Assembly (NCBI RefSeq): GCF_035222485.1
Contig: NC_085920.1
Location: forward strand, 4,774,001-4,838,000
Source of the DNA: Podospora pseudoanserina
Lineage: Eukaryota > Ascomycota > Sordariomycetes > Sordariales > Podosporaceae
Direction: 5' to 3'
Length of the DNA stretch: 64,000 nt
Position 1 is the stretch's first letter. The number at the start of each line of letters is the position of its first letter. The position numbers were made by a program, and so were the translations under genes. The notes beneath the pieces are model-generated. The model saw nothing but the letters and a program-made list of their open reading frames with translations, was not told the origin of the DNA and did not search any database. Shown here one piece after another: positions 1 through 11,947 of the stretch.

Positions 1-109
1 ACACCATCCCGGCCTATTCAATGACAAGGCCCCCTTGATATCGAGTGTCCAAGCCCTCAGCCCAGGATTAAAATGTTTCTTCCTTCGAATTTTGTCCATC
101 TTCTTCAAA

Positions 110-1603
110 TCACCCCTTGTTCTTCCTGCACATCGCCGCAACAACACTGATATCATCAAGCTTTCCTACACACAACCGTCAGCAACAATATCAACATCAA
201 CTCAACCCCCAAAGAACTTACCACCCCCACTAGCCAAACCCTCCTCGATGGCATGCTCCATAAACGGACTCTCCGCAAAAGGATCAAGAGCAATCACCTT
301 CGCCGCCTCCTTCAGCTCCTCCGCCACAAACCCCATCATATCCTTCCCATCCTCCCCCTCCACAATCCCTTCCTCCCTCCCCTCCCCCCTCTCCCACCGT
401 TCCACGCTCTCGCTAACCTTTTCCACAATCTCATGCGCCCACAGATTATCAATCACTCCGTCCGACATTGCGAGCACCACATCCCCTTCCCGTATCGGTA
501 CCTCGTCCACCACGGCACAATTCACCGGCGTGTCCGGACTGTTCGTACCAAGCTGCCTAGGGCAATCAAACCAGTGCCACTGTTCCTTAGATTTAAACAC
601 CATTTCCCTCGTTGACGGGCGCACAACCATCACTTGCGAGTCTCCTATGTTGGTGACATACACCAGTGGTTCAGGGTCGCCCGTTTCGGAATTTTTCCGA
701 AAATGAAGCAGTGCGCCAGCCACCGTGGTCGTTCCCTGCCAGTCGTTCGGTTCCGAAGTCGCCTCAACCGTTTGCTCGTACGCGTGCTGGAGGTAGGATA
801 CAGGATCGGGGTGGTAGTCTCTCTGGCTATGACTTGCCGCGTCTTGGAATATATTCGTCGCCCAGAAATGCAAGATTAACCGGGCCCAGAGACTGGATAT
901 GTTTGTCTGTCAGATTGGACTCCAAGAAGAAAGCATGTGGGTGAGAAAAAAAGAGAAAAAAATAAAAATCTAACCCAGCATGCCCCCTCGGCCTCATACT
1001 CCAAGCGCCCACCCCATCATTCGCGCAAATAAAGTACTTGCTCGCAAAAACAGCATCATCCCCATTGGTATACCCCTGAATCAAATGCCCATTCACATAC
1101 ACTTTCCTCCTATCCCGACTTCGATCATGCGTGCTAAGGGGATCACTAAACGACCCCGAGGGAGGCGACAAGAACGGCGGCGGGAACGGCCTTGGTGTTC
1201 TTTTGGCGAAGAGCCCAATCCCCGTGTCGAAACAAAACGGCAGTTTCGGGAAAACCGACGGGTCCAGTCTGCCGTCATCATCCAGCGGCAGCGGAGGTGG
1301 TGGTTCTTCGGAGGAAGATGCGGAGGAGGTAGATTCGGTCGTCGTCGCAACAGTCTCGCCAGCAATTGTGTCATTATTGTCCGTCGAATACAGCAACGGA
1401 GCCGCAGTCCGGAATGTCGCCCGCTGACTCGGCGTTGGCAGCGTCTCATGTAGCAATGTCGGAAACTTCGGACGAGGGGGCCATGGTGATCGCAGGACCA
1501 GGGCCGCCGGAACCGCCGCCCTCAATCGCGCGTGTGTTGTCGGGGCTTTGAGCAATCGGGGAACTAGTCTTCTCATTCCAGCGAGAGCGGCGCGCTGTCT
1601 CAA
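110..1603 (-). CDS. PTC7: Mitochondrial PP2C-type protein phosphatase, Ptc7/Azr1 family
   Basis: Three exons on the minus strand (1603-975, 892-222, 165-110) join to 451 aa; both introns (893-974, 166-221) have GT..AG ends. The N-terminus is rich in Arg, Ala and Ser with almost no acidic residues, as in a mitochondrial presequence, then a Ser/Pro-rich linker precedes the phosphatase domain. PP2C motifs in order: DGVGAW, the family-specific stretch GHAGLWARLILHFW (restored only by splicing out intron 1), TNIGDSQ, AMSDGV, and KLDDISVVAAM in the last exon. DGVGAW, SDGV and LDDISVV carry the metal-binding aspartates. The middle exon read alone stops early at 202-204; the conserved C-terminus appears only after the 56-nt intron. 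Ptc7-type enzymes act in the mitochondrion; the yeast protein dephosphorylates the coenzyme Q factor Coq7. Function here is by family. Confidence 0.9.
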
Positions 1604-2691
1604 TCAGCCGTGACGCTGGCGAGCAGCGAGCAGCATTCGAGATGTAATTGCAAGCGTGCGAACGTGTTCGATCGAGGGGTGGGTTGGGTTGAATCCAAAA
1701 GGTTGGAAACCGGGAGGTGTACGACAGGTGCGCAGGGATGAGGGATGGTCGAAGGTCAAATGGAGCCTTGGGCTTATCTTATCAAAGCGAACAAATGGTT
1801 TGAGGCTCGATGACATCCCAATCGTCTTGGAGATGCAGGGTCCTTGTTGTGCTGTCGCCACACAAAAGCTTTGGTAAGGTAGCTGGCAAAGTGGGGCCAG
1901 TCCGGCAGCCGGGGGCCGGACTCCGCACTAAGTGGGCTCTTACACAGAATCGGCCCGGGACTGCGATCCAACGGCCGCCCAAAGAGGCAAGAGTTGAAGA
2001 TGTGTTCGTCCTTACTGGATAGCTGCTGCTCTGAATGTGGCTGACAGGCGAGTATCATAGCAATGGTGAAGAATCAGAGTGGTATCAGGCATCTAAACAT
2101 TAGATGAACAGGACCATCGTTTACACAACCGATCTCAACATGTCACAGTGGTTCGACGGACTCTGGCAACAAGTTGAACAGTTGAAACAAACTTATTATA
2201 TCGGACCGTGTGGTATGAACGCCGCACAGCCGTACAACTAAGTACAACTAAGAAAGACCAAACGCCAAAGCAGCAATGATAAAGCTGAATGTATGGATGA
2301 AAACCCGACCAACGCTAACCATAATGCTCGTAGCAATCTAGCCTTCCACTTTGCTCCCATCAACTGGCCATGTTCTGAAACCACAACATCCACCCTTGAA
2401 TCCAAGAAAAGAAAAAAAACAACGCCGTGTGGCCCAAAAATCCAAAATTGTTGCCTGCTCTGGAAAAACTTTTTGAGTGTGTAAAAAACCAAGCTAACTC
2501 GTAGGTATGAAATGTTGGGAAGCCCTGTCGTGATCTATCCTGTCATTATCTCGATAGAAAGAATGTCATCTGCTTGCATGAACGTCGTTCAACCGTCAAA
2601 CCCGTCCCCCGCCCTGTGGCTACTCGCAGCCTCAACTCGAGCCGCTATCCGACTCAAATGTCTTCACCAAATCCTTGACCTTGACCCTCTT
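1604..2691. other. Intergenic: Ptc7 promoter and 3' flank of the Caf120-like gene
   Basis: About 1.1 kb between two minus-strand genes. The left part should hold the promoter and leader of the Ptc7-type gene, the right part the 3' end of the Caf120-like gene. Only short unconserved ORFs are present; no gene, RNA or repeat recognised. Confidence 0.6.
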
Positions 2692-5600
2692 CTAGAAAGC
2701 CTGGCCTTGAAACGTCATTCTTCCCGGCGTCCCAGATCGAGGACCGCCGGGCACCGTAGCCGCTGCAAACGGAGCCTGTGGTGGCGGCGAGTTGCTCATT
2801 CCTAACCCTATTTGCCCTTGCTGTCCCCATCCACCGCCAGACGCAAACGCTTGGTTAACCGGAGGCGCGCCACTCAGTGAGCCATGTTGAGACATTCCTT
2901 GGTGAGGCCATGACTGTGGCCCATACTGAAGGGGAAACTGGGGGCGAGGGGAGCCTTGGTATTGAGCTGCAAAATGAGCCTGTTGCTGAGCGAAAGCAGC
3001 CTGGGCAGCTCGCTGCGCCTGTTGATGCTGCTCCCGATTTCGTTGATCAATAGCATGCGCAACAGCTTGGCCACCGATCCCTTGCCTCATCTGAGCCCTT
3101 TCACGCTCGCGCGCCTCAATTGCACCGACCAGGCCAACCTTGGCCTGGGGAGCGTTCTTGTTGCCAGCGATGGCAATGAGAGGGCTGCCCGTCATCCTCG
3201 CGACGTGTTCTTGCTCGCGTGCCGACAAGTGCGACGAGACTTCGCCGCTGGACAGAGCAAGCATCCCAGCCTGGCTCACAGGGCGACCAGATGAGAGTAG
3301 GTCAGCCGAATTCGACCGCGAATGGGATGCTGGATTACTGTTTGGCCGCTTGTATGGGGATGTAGGGGTACCCGCTCGAAACTCGTTGAGAGTGTAGCCC
3401 GAGGGGTTACGCTGATGCATAGTCGCACGTTGTTGGACAAACTGTTCAGGGGAAATTGATCTATCAATGGATGTGCTGGGGCCTGCTACGACACCCGGTT
3501 GCCAGGCCACGCTTCGACGGAAGGAATCGCTCGATTCTTGACGCCGATGGCAATACGCAGGACCAGGGCCAGGAGATTTTCTACCAGAGGGTGTGGTTGC
3601 ATGACGTGGGGATTCCATTCCAGATCCAGAATCAGCTCCGTGTGAAGAGCCTGGTGCCGACAACACCTTCCCAGGTGGAAGTGCTCCATAGTTCAAAGTC
3701 CGCCCAAAATCGATATCTGGAATTTTGTACCCTTCTCCAGCCTTGACACCAGAGACAGGCGCATCCTCACCCGTGGACTTGAGCACGCCGATCCGCGGCC
3801 GTTCCGTCGATCTCACTGGCAGTTCTATCGAACCCCGGTGCGTGCTAGCGTAATCAGGGCTTACTGTGGAAGCGCCATCATCGAAATGACTTTCTGACCT
3901 GTTTGGAAGGGGCGGGGAAAAGGAGATGGGAGAGACTGGTTCCTGGTTCTTGTGCTGTAGGCTGGTGGTTCTAGCAGGCAGAGGTTTGCGATGAATCGGG
4001 GACCTTTCTGGAAAATTGAACGCCATATCAGCCCTGGAAGGCGGTGGGGTCTGCCGGCCGCTAGGAGGGCCCGAAGACTGTGTTGTTTGATTTCCATGTG
4101 ACTTTTGACTCATTGCAGGGCGCATGTCGGAGTCAGTGGGACAGGGGCCGGTTGATGGACCAGAGTTCATGTGTCGCGTGGTGTTGCTATCGGGACCTAG
4201 GACGGAATGTTTTAGGGGAGAATCTGACTGGTTTTGTAACGAATCCAGGCGCGGTGGAAGGGACCCAGGAGAGCCTTGGTAGGTAGTGGGAGCTGTCAAA
4301 ACTTCACGAGATCCATTGTAATTAGCATCTGATTCCATGATAACGGCGCTGGTGGTTTTTGTCTGTACCGGTTGACCTCGTGGGCCGTTGTATCCAGATT
4401 GCGGGCTCATCGCGTAGTCGCCGCGCAGCTGCTCATCCGGGTATCCTCCAGGTCCCAAGCCTCCTGCGTTGGCCAGCTGGGAAAGCGTAGTGTCGGATAA
4501 CCTGTTGTGTTCCCGACGCAACTCAGGTGAAGGTTGGGGCTTGGGATAAGGCCGAGATTCTGCACCATGAGCAAATGCTGGAGGGGGAGCGACCGGCTCG
4601 GGGGTCATCATCCGCTGCATTTCGTTCAGGTTGTAGCCAGTCATGCCTCTAGGATATTCATCCTCGGAGCTGACCCTCTCCGGGGTGGGCGCCAAATCGC
4701 TTGCAAATGTCCTGGCTCGGTCAGCGGGGCGCATTGCCGAAGGGCCGACTGCATGATGATCCATATCATAAGGGTAAGGTGAGTGGTTCTCGAGCTGGGT
4801 ATCCGAGATGTTGCGCGTGTGCTTGCCGTGACCGGCCATAGCGTATGGTGCCCTCTCCCTGTTAGCATCTGGAGGTGCAGAGTCTGTTCGCGAACCCGGC
4901 CGAGTCACAGACATGGACCTTGATGACCGCCCAGAACTTCCATCATCCGATGCAAAACCTACTCTCGGCTTCGACTGTCCGCCCTGGCTTAGCCGCTTGC
5001 TACTTTGGCTTGCGGTATCTCCAGCCGCCTCCATATCCAACATGCGAGTCCCCGTCAGCTCTTTCAACTTCTTGCGCCACTCCCTCTCCGACCAAGAGGA
5101 GCTTCCGTCGGTGGTGATGAGCCCACTGACATCGAGCAACTCGAGATATCCATATTTCTTGTGCTTTGGCATCGCAAACATGAGAGAGCGCGAGTCTCTA
5201 GGGCTTGCACACAACCGACCCGGACGACCGTACAGACCAAACGTGTCCCAGGTTGGGAAGAGGAAGCGCAGCAACATCTCAAAACCAGGGACCATCGGAT
5301 GCGACTCGGGCATGATGAAGACGAAGCCCTCGGTTGACGATGGTGGTTCGGAGTGGATGTGGATATCACCCTCAATTTTCAGCAGCGTCGAGCCATCGAT
5401 CAGCGCCTTGGCCTGTGGGTAAATAGCGTAGGCTGCATAGGCATCGGTGATGGTCGCTATTGGCTTTTGGTGCTTCTTCTTCTTCTCGGCCTCCTTCTTG
5501 GTGTCGAAGAACCTGATCTCACCCTTTAAGATGGGTGCATGTGATCGGTCATAGGCAGAACGCTTCTTGTGCTCCTTTTGTGCCTTCTGATACTCCTTCT

Positions 5601-7106
5601 CGCTGGGTGGTTCTATCACACACCAACAACGTCTCCAGGGGACACCGGCACCGAACCTTACACGGACGTATTCCTGAACGGGAACCCTGGCGCGTTCCAT
5701 GATGATGTTGATGCTGTTGAGGGTCTTGCCCTTGCCGGCCACCACGGCGCCCGTGTATGCCTCTTGAAGTGTCGAATGCTCATACATGGCCAACCGGATG
5801 CCGGAAGTCCATTGGATCAAAGAATGGTGCGAGTTAAAGTGAAGCAAATAGCGATTCCGGCCCGCGGTGCTAATGCTGAGGATATTTTGTAATGGCTGCT
5901 CATCGGCGGACCTTGTTGGAAGCGATTCGATCTGTGACCTCATGTTAGCAACAACTCACTCAACGGAGCGAAGCAAGGGTCCACTTACCATCTTGATCGA
6001 AGCATCGGTCAAGTTGATGAACTTGGGCAGCACCTCCCCGTCGTCACCAGCGGCATCCAACTCGGCGGCATCCCACAACGACAACACAGTGCCGACAAGC
6101 TGAGCGAAGCACTCGGTCCATGTTCGATCGGGGTTAGGTTTTCCTTCTATATCGCAACAGCTGGTTAGTCGCTAACACCATATGCCAAGCGAAGACTTTC
6201 GCTGCGGTGGTTCTTACTAATGTCTTGGTCGTCAAGCTTGAGAAAGTAGCCCTCCTGATACAGCTTGTTGGAGTGACTGTTTAGCAGGCTAAAAATGGGC
6301 AGAAACTCTGCTGGGGTCTGACTAGACAATTCCATGATGAGCGGACGGTATGTTTGCGAGAGGGAGCGAGGTCTCTCGCGTCGGTTCGCTTTAGGTCGAG
6401 GGCTTGGTGGGGGAGACGGTGGCAGCCGTTTTACCACTGGAGCATGTTCGTCTTCAGGAGACGAGATGGGTGTTGTTTCGGCAGTCGAGTCTGGCGGCAG
6501 TTCGCTCTCGGAGGACTCTTGCAGCGTCGGCGAGCCTTGCAGTGTCGGCGAGGTCTGGAAGGGTGGCGACGAGGAAGGTGAGGTGACGGAGGTGTCGAGC
6601 CTAGAATCCGGTTTTGACGGGATCGGGGACGACTGGCAGGAGGATTCGATGCTCTTGGGTGGTGATGCAGGTGCGGGTGTAGGGGTCCCGGAATCCCTGC
6701 GAGGTGTGAACTGGGCTATAAACGAGCGCACTAGAAGCACGACAAAACCCCGGGTGTCAGTCAGTAGATTGCAAATTGGGCGAGATTACACAGCTCCTCC
6801 AGTGGGCTGCTCTTGTTATTATTGTTATTATTGTGCCGGGGACGGGGAGTGCCAGGGGGCCGACATCGTTGCAGCAGTCCAGCTAAGCATTTGAGAGCAA
6901 TGATTTGCCTGCCTCAGTGAGGCGAAGCATGCCAGCCAGCGACCGGAGGGGGGGTACGATGGGGTGCCACGAGTCCCCAAGACATGCGCCAATCCCAGCG
7001 GACAACTAGAATTCCATCTAGGTCCCCGGCACACAGCTTCCACCACACCAAGTTTCTGGGAGTAAGGAAAATTGTTATGTCACATACCTCGTCCCTGGCG
7101 GGCCAT
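2692..7106 (-). CDS. Caf120-like PH-domain protein (CCR4-NOT associated)
   Basis: Four exons on the minus strand (7106-7088, 6730-6218, 6146-5989, 5931-2692) give 1309 aa. The first exon is 19 nt (MARQGR plus one base) after a 357-nt intron; this step is the least certain because it rests on splice signals and phase alone. The other junctions restore conserved text (LDDQDIKGKPNPDRTW and DASIKMIESLPTRS). Residues about 130-300 form a PH-like fold with a YFLKLDD strand and a HFNSHHSLIQWTSGIRLAMYE helix; a second divergent PH-like part follows around VRVRFGAGVPWRRCWCVIEPP. The C-terminal ~700 residues are disordered, rich in Ser, Pro and Gln, and end in an Ala/Gln helix and a Gly/Pro tail. Yeast Caf120 has this arrangement and associates with CCR4-NOT; the role is inferred from that resemblance. 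Confidence 0.72.
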
Positions 7107-10100
7107 GATGGATGTCGAACGGATGTTTGTGCCGCGGAAGCTCCGGCACCGAACGAAGGGAAACGAAAAAAGGTGATGTCGCAGGGAAGATGCGGGTTTG
7201 GGAGGTAGCCGGGGCGGAATGAATGCAAAAGACGAAAAACGAAGTGGAGGTGAGGCAGAGGAAGCTTCTTTCTCCTAATTAATCTTGCCGTGCTGCCTTC
7301 TCCGCGCCAAGGGGGGGGGGGGGTCCGATGGTCTGGGACTTTGAGGGCTGTTCAGTGTTCGGTCGGTTGCGGCTCCATTAGGCAATGTCGTTTCGGGATA
7401 CGGAGGCTTCGGGACAGAACAAAGACGAAGCTCTTTGCTACGGATATGAGGTCTGAAGACTGGATGACGCTGGCTGGGGCCGTCCCAAGTTTTGTACGGA
7501 GCAGTGCTGGAGCCAAGTAATTTTTTTTTTTTTGGCAAGAAGCGCCGTTCGATCCCCCGGCGATCGCTAGGCGAATCGTTGTCTTTCCTGCATCAATCTT
7601 TGTAAGTGGAAGACTACACTAAGCTTGCGGAATCTCTCTCGATGTCCAGTTCGAACGGAGCGGCCTTGCCGGTACAGGCTTGGGTGCAAGACAGTGCCGT
7701 GGATGCCCACTTGGCGTGGCGATTCAGTGATGCTCCAAATGCCCAGTGTTCCCTGTCGAACCTCCACAGTCCGCTTGGCGACTCATTCACTCTGACAGTG
7801 TGCTATTTTCAGTCCTGACGAGACGGTGACGGTGACGGCGCCGTCCTCTGGCCTGGGCTCTGAAGATACCGCCGGCATGTTGTGGTTGTTTCCAGGCCGA
7901 CCAACATTAGAGGAACTTCCCTTTCGGGCAACATGGAATGTATAGGTGGGCGGGCAACGGAGATTCAAACAAAGCAACTGCACAAAAAAACGTACCTCGA
8001 TTCCGTCAAAGTACAAGTGACAGCTGGCAGCTCAAAGCTAAATTCGACAGGAGAACCAAAATGAAGACCTTTAGTAAAAATGATTGCAAAATCAAATCCA
8101 AAAAAAAATGCAGTTCGTAAACAACTGAGAAAAACGAGCTCAGTCAGCACTGCTGACCATACGAGAGGCACCAGATATGTCTCGTATTTGGAATTGCTAC
8201 TTCCCGTCTTCCGCCCGAAAGCTCCGAGTTAAAGTACACCTGCCCATCTTACACCTCAATATCAAGACTCTCCCTGTTGTTGTCACTTTCCAGGGAGATT
8301 TTCAGACTGTGGCTCTGCATGCAGTGATCAATGATCAGTGCGGCTTTCCCGGATCGTTGGACTGGGCTCTGCAGTCTCAGGATCTCTCTTGACCATCAGG
8401 AAGAAAGTCCCTTGGTCGATCCCAGGTAAGCCAGATCATCCCGCTCCGACAAGCGAGACGTGCAGCGAGTGCCACCGTGTCATGCACCTACAAAAGCCCA
8501 CACCACGACATCATCAATGCAGGATATGCAGCACACCATCACCCAGCACCGAGGCGCTATTCTTTTAGTGTCTTCTCCCGCCTGGCTATCGGCAGCAATT
8601 CTCCAGCTTTTTGCTGTCTTTTCTCTCCGGACATACTTGCTGCTTGCTCCCCAGTCCTGCATTGCATCACCGGCTCTCAGATGTCGTTGGCAGTTGACGC
8701 TGCCCAGCGAAGAAGACCCCGCGATTACTTGGCATAGAGAGCAGGGGGATCTGATTGGCCAAAAGTTTGCTTGGATGACGAAGGGGTCTGGTGCAAAACC
8801 TCTTGTCGCCAATCGATGAGCCGCCAGATCCTTTCCCGCCCAACGAACCTCCAGCCTCCGCCTCTTCGGGGTGACGACGCTCTCGATTTCAGGTAGTGTA
8901 CTCCGTAGCACGTTGTCACTGCGCTGCGATGGCTCATCAGCCAACAGATTTCCCTCACCTTCACCACCTGAAACCTCTTCGGGAAATTCCACAAATTGTC
9001 ATGGGAGGGACAACATGGGATTTGTTCACCAACGGTACCAAGCCCCGCCAGCATCAGCAAGCTGGAAGCGCTAGAACCGCAGGTCGGCCCCCACGTTGCC
9101 GTCCCCTGTCCGGCACCACTTTCCGATGCGATCCCAAGAACTGGGCACTTCTGGGCGTTGCTGGGCATCGCTGATGAATATCAATGAGTTTGAATACGCG
9201 GCCATGGCGGTCAAGATGAATCCGTAATCAACTTGATTGAGCTGCGGTTGCCGCCGCCGAGAAGCTTTTCATGTTGGATTCGTGTAGCCAAGGTCTCATT
9301 GAGTGAGGCTTGGGAATAGGAAGGTGAGGCCAATACGAGCATGGGCAAGACAAATCACCGAAGCAGCGGCTGTCGGTGCTGGCGTATTCGCACCAGCGCC
9401 TGTGGGGAATCCATCCCATCCAGAATCCTGGACCTGAGACGTTATCTACACAGCGAGGCGGCATTGTCGTTGGCTGCCTATGCACGCTGTTTCTATTTGC
9501 CTGGATGCTTTCGTTTTGGATCACTACTTGTCTATATGTTGCACAAAGTGTATTGAGTGAAGAAGGGTTGTAACTGATTTTGGTTCTGATTAATGAGGTT
9601 CCTCTTCTTGTCTTGGGCCTATAATAATTGGCACCCACGAACACTCCACCACTTCATCGTGGCAGACAGGCGTTACCCTGGGAGACGACGACGGTCAATT
9701 TTCCGGGAGTTCCCAGCCACCCGAAGACCCAACCTCGTTGGCTTTGGCCTTTCAGCAACACCTTCTGCCGAAGCCGGAACAATCTCCATCGAACTTACGT
9801 CATCGTCCCCTTGCTAGATTTCAACACCAGCTATGAACTGATCACAGCCATCACCAGCTGTGTACGTCCGTTACATGGTGTAGTCTGTTGGTCTCAAGAC
9901 ATGCACTTCGTCTATCAATTTCCCTCGTTTCCTAGAGCCTTGAGTCTTGATCACCAGGGGCATACCGAACGCTCAATGGCATCATTCGTTCAGACGCTTG
10001 GACAAATTTGTGATACTGAAGGGTCCAGCTGACAGGTTACACCTTCATTCCCGCCCCTCCATCTGACTCCCACCTTTTCAAGGAAAGCCTCTCATGCGGG

Positions 10101-11947
10101 TAGGACGCGCCTAGATTAACCAGCGGGAGCAAAGGGGCGGACGGGAGGCTTCGCCTTGTCGATATTTGCGGCGTCCATGGTGACGCTGTGCCACCCGGTG
10201 TTACCAAGATATCGAGCACGGTAGCGTTTGGGTCCGGCAGGTGATCCCGATAGCCATTGCCTATCACTTCTGGTGTGGTTGGATGCCTCTTTAACTACTT
10301 TGACCAGGTACTTGTTGGGCGATTGCCTCACTACCTATCTTTTCAAGTGTAATTAAGACTTCTATGCGAACAGGGATTTAAGCGGTTTGAACACTCCTAC
10401 GCCCCTCTAAAGTTGCAAACTCAGCATTTTGGCAGCGAGCAATCTTCGTATATTTCTGTACAGGAGACAAGCTTCACCGCAGCAAGACGGTTGTTCAGTA
10501 TCTTCGTATTTCCTTTAGCGTTGGCACCGCCTGAGCATAACAAATTCCCAGCTCCCAAAAATATCTGTAAAATAATATCCAGATCAATGCCAATACATTG
10601 TCTTACCGAACACTGTTAGACAAGGTCTTATCTCCAGTGAAGCTCGGGTTCCTGACATGTTGTGTATTCGAGACTCGATCGAGATTGGTCTCCTCTCAAA
10701 CCCAGGCTTCAGATGACATGATGTCTCTATCAAACACAGCCATCCTCCAGCTGCCCCTCCATTGTCATCTCTTAATGGTTCTATCAGAAGAAGCATTTAC
10801 ACACGCATTTTACCTGCATCCCCCAAGATGACATGCCATTTCATACACCCTTGGCCTTCGCAAATCCTTCTATTTTATAAGATTTGATGGCGAACCATGA
10901 AAATAACCAGCCACCGCCTCTTGCTTCAACAATACTGCAAGGCCTCCAGACTCAATCCTCTTGCCAGGATGACTTCAACCTCATAATTGTTCGCCGCCCC
11001 GACCGCCGTTTTGCTCTCGTACTCGGGTCGACGACTCAATTACGTGCTTGACGCAACCATCCGGATCCATCTGTTTCAACAAACAGAACAACCCCTCAAT
11101 CCGTTCAAACTCTGCCGATCGGAGATGTCTCACAGGGCAAAATGATTGGAAGAGGGAAGCGTCCGAGGAGGAAAAAGCAACCGGGATGGAGTTGACGGTG
11201 CCAGAGGCGTTCGGTACACCAATTGACCCCTCCAAAACCCGCCAGGCTGGGAAGGCGATGTCCCCAAACCGAACGCGCTATCGCGGTCCAAAACGCCCTG
11301 TCAACCCAGTCGGCCGGCACGCGTGCACAGGGCAGGTGCTGCCCCCCAGCCAGTGTTGTGCAACTGAACTTGTTGAATGGTGGAAAGTGAGACCCAGCTT
11401 GTGATGTTTTCTTTTTCTGTGGGTTGAACTCAGGTTCAGTTCGCTCCTCCGCCGTTGTCCTGCACATTTGTTGCTCCTTGCTCCCCTCCTCGTCGCTTTT
11501 TTCCATGCGAAGCTTCCAGGTTGACGTGAAGGTTGCCTCGCCAGGCCAATTTTTGTTGTTTTGCTTGCTGCACACGCCCAGTGCCGACTGACCACCAGTC
11601 CGCCGCGTTTGGACCCGCCTGGCTCGAGTCCTTCGTCCCCTCAACTCGGCGTGACCCGCTTCCCAACCTGCGCGCGCTCACTTTCGCCCGACGCGATCCC
11701 GTGAGGATTTGGCAATCAACTGCCACTCTCCGTCCGTGGGCGACGTGTTTCTTCGCTTCCCTGTCGAATGCGCCGGAGAAAAAAAAGGGCGTATCTCACT
11801 TTTGCTATAACCACCGCGATCGCTTTTCATTGCTCTTCATCAAAAGGCTGCCGCCACCAACACCGCGCCGTTGTGGAGCTCCGACCTTTGAGACAACTGT
11901 AGAGCGCAAGTGGCAGGGCGTAAATATATCCATACCTTTTCTTTGCG
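7107..11947. other. 4.8-kb divergent intergenic region without a supported gene
   Basis: Lies between the start of the Caf120-like gene (leftwards) and the start of the Rad53-type kinase (rightwards), so it holds both promoters and probably a long leader for the kinase. All six frames have only short ORFs without recognisable domains or codon periodicity. Homopolymer runs are 13 G at 7311-7323 and 13 T at 7521-7533. No tRNA, rRNA or transposon terminus was recognised. Confidence 0.6.

Noticed and set aside
11105-11644. 179-codon open frame on the minus strand upstream of the kinase gene
   Set aside because: Lies in the probable leader/promoter of the Rad53-type gene and shows no domain.
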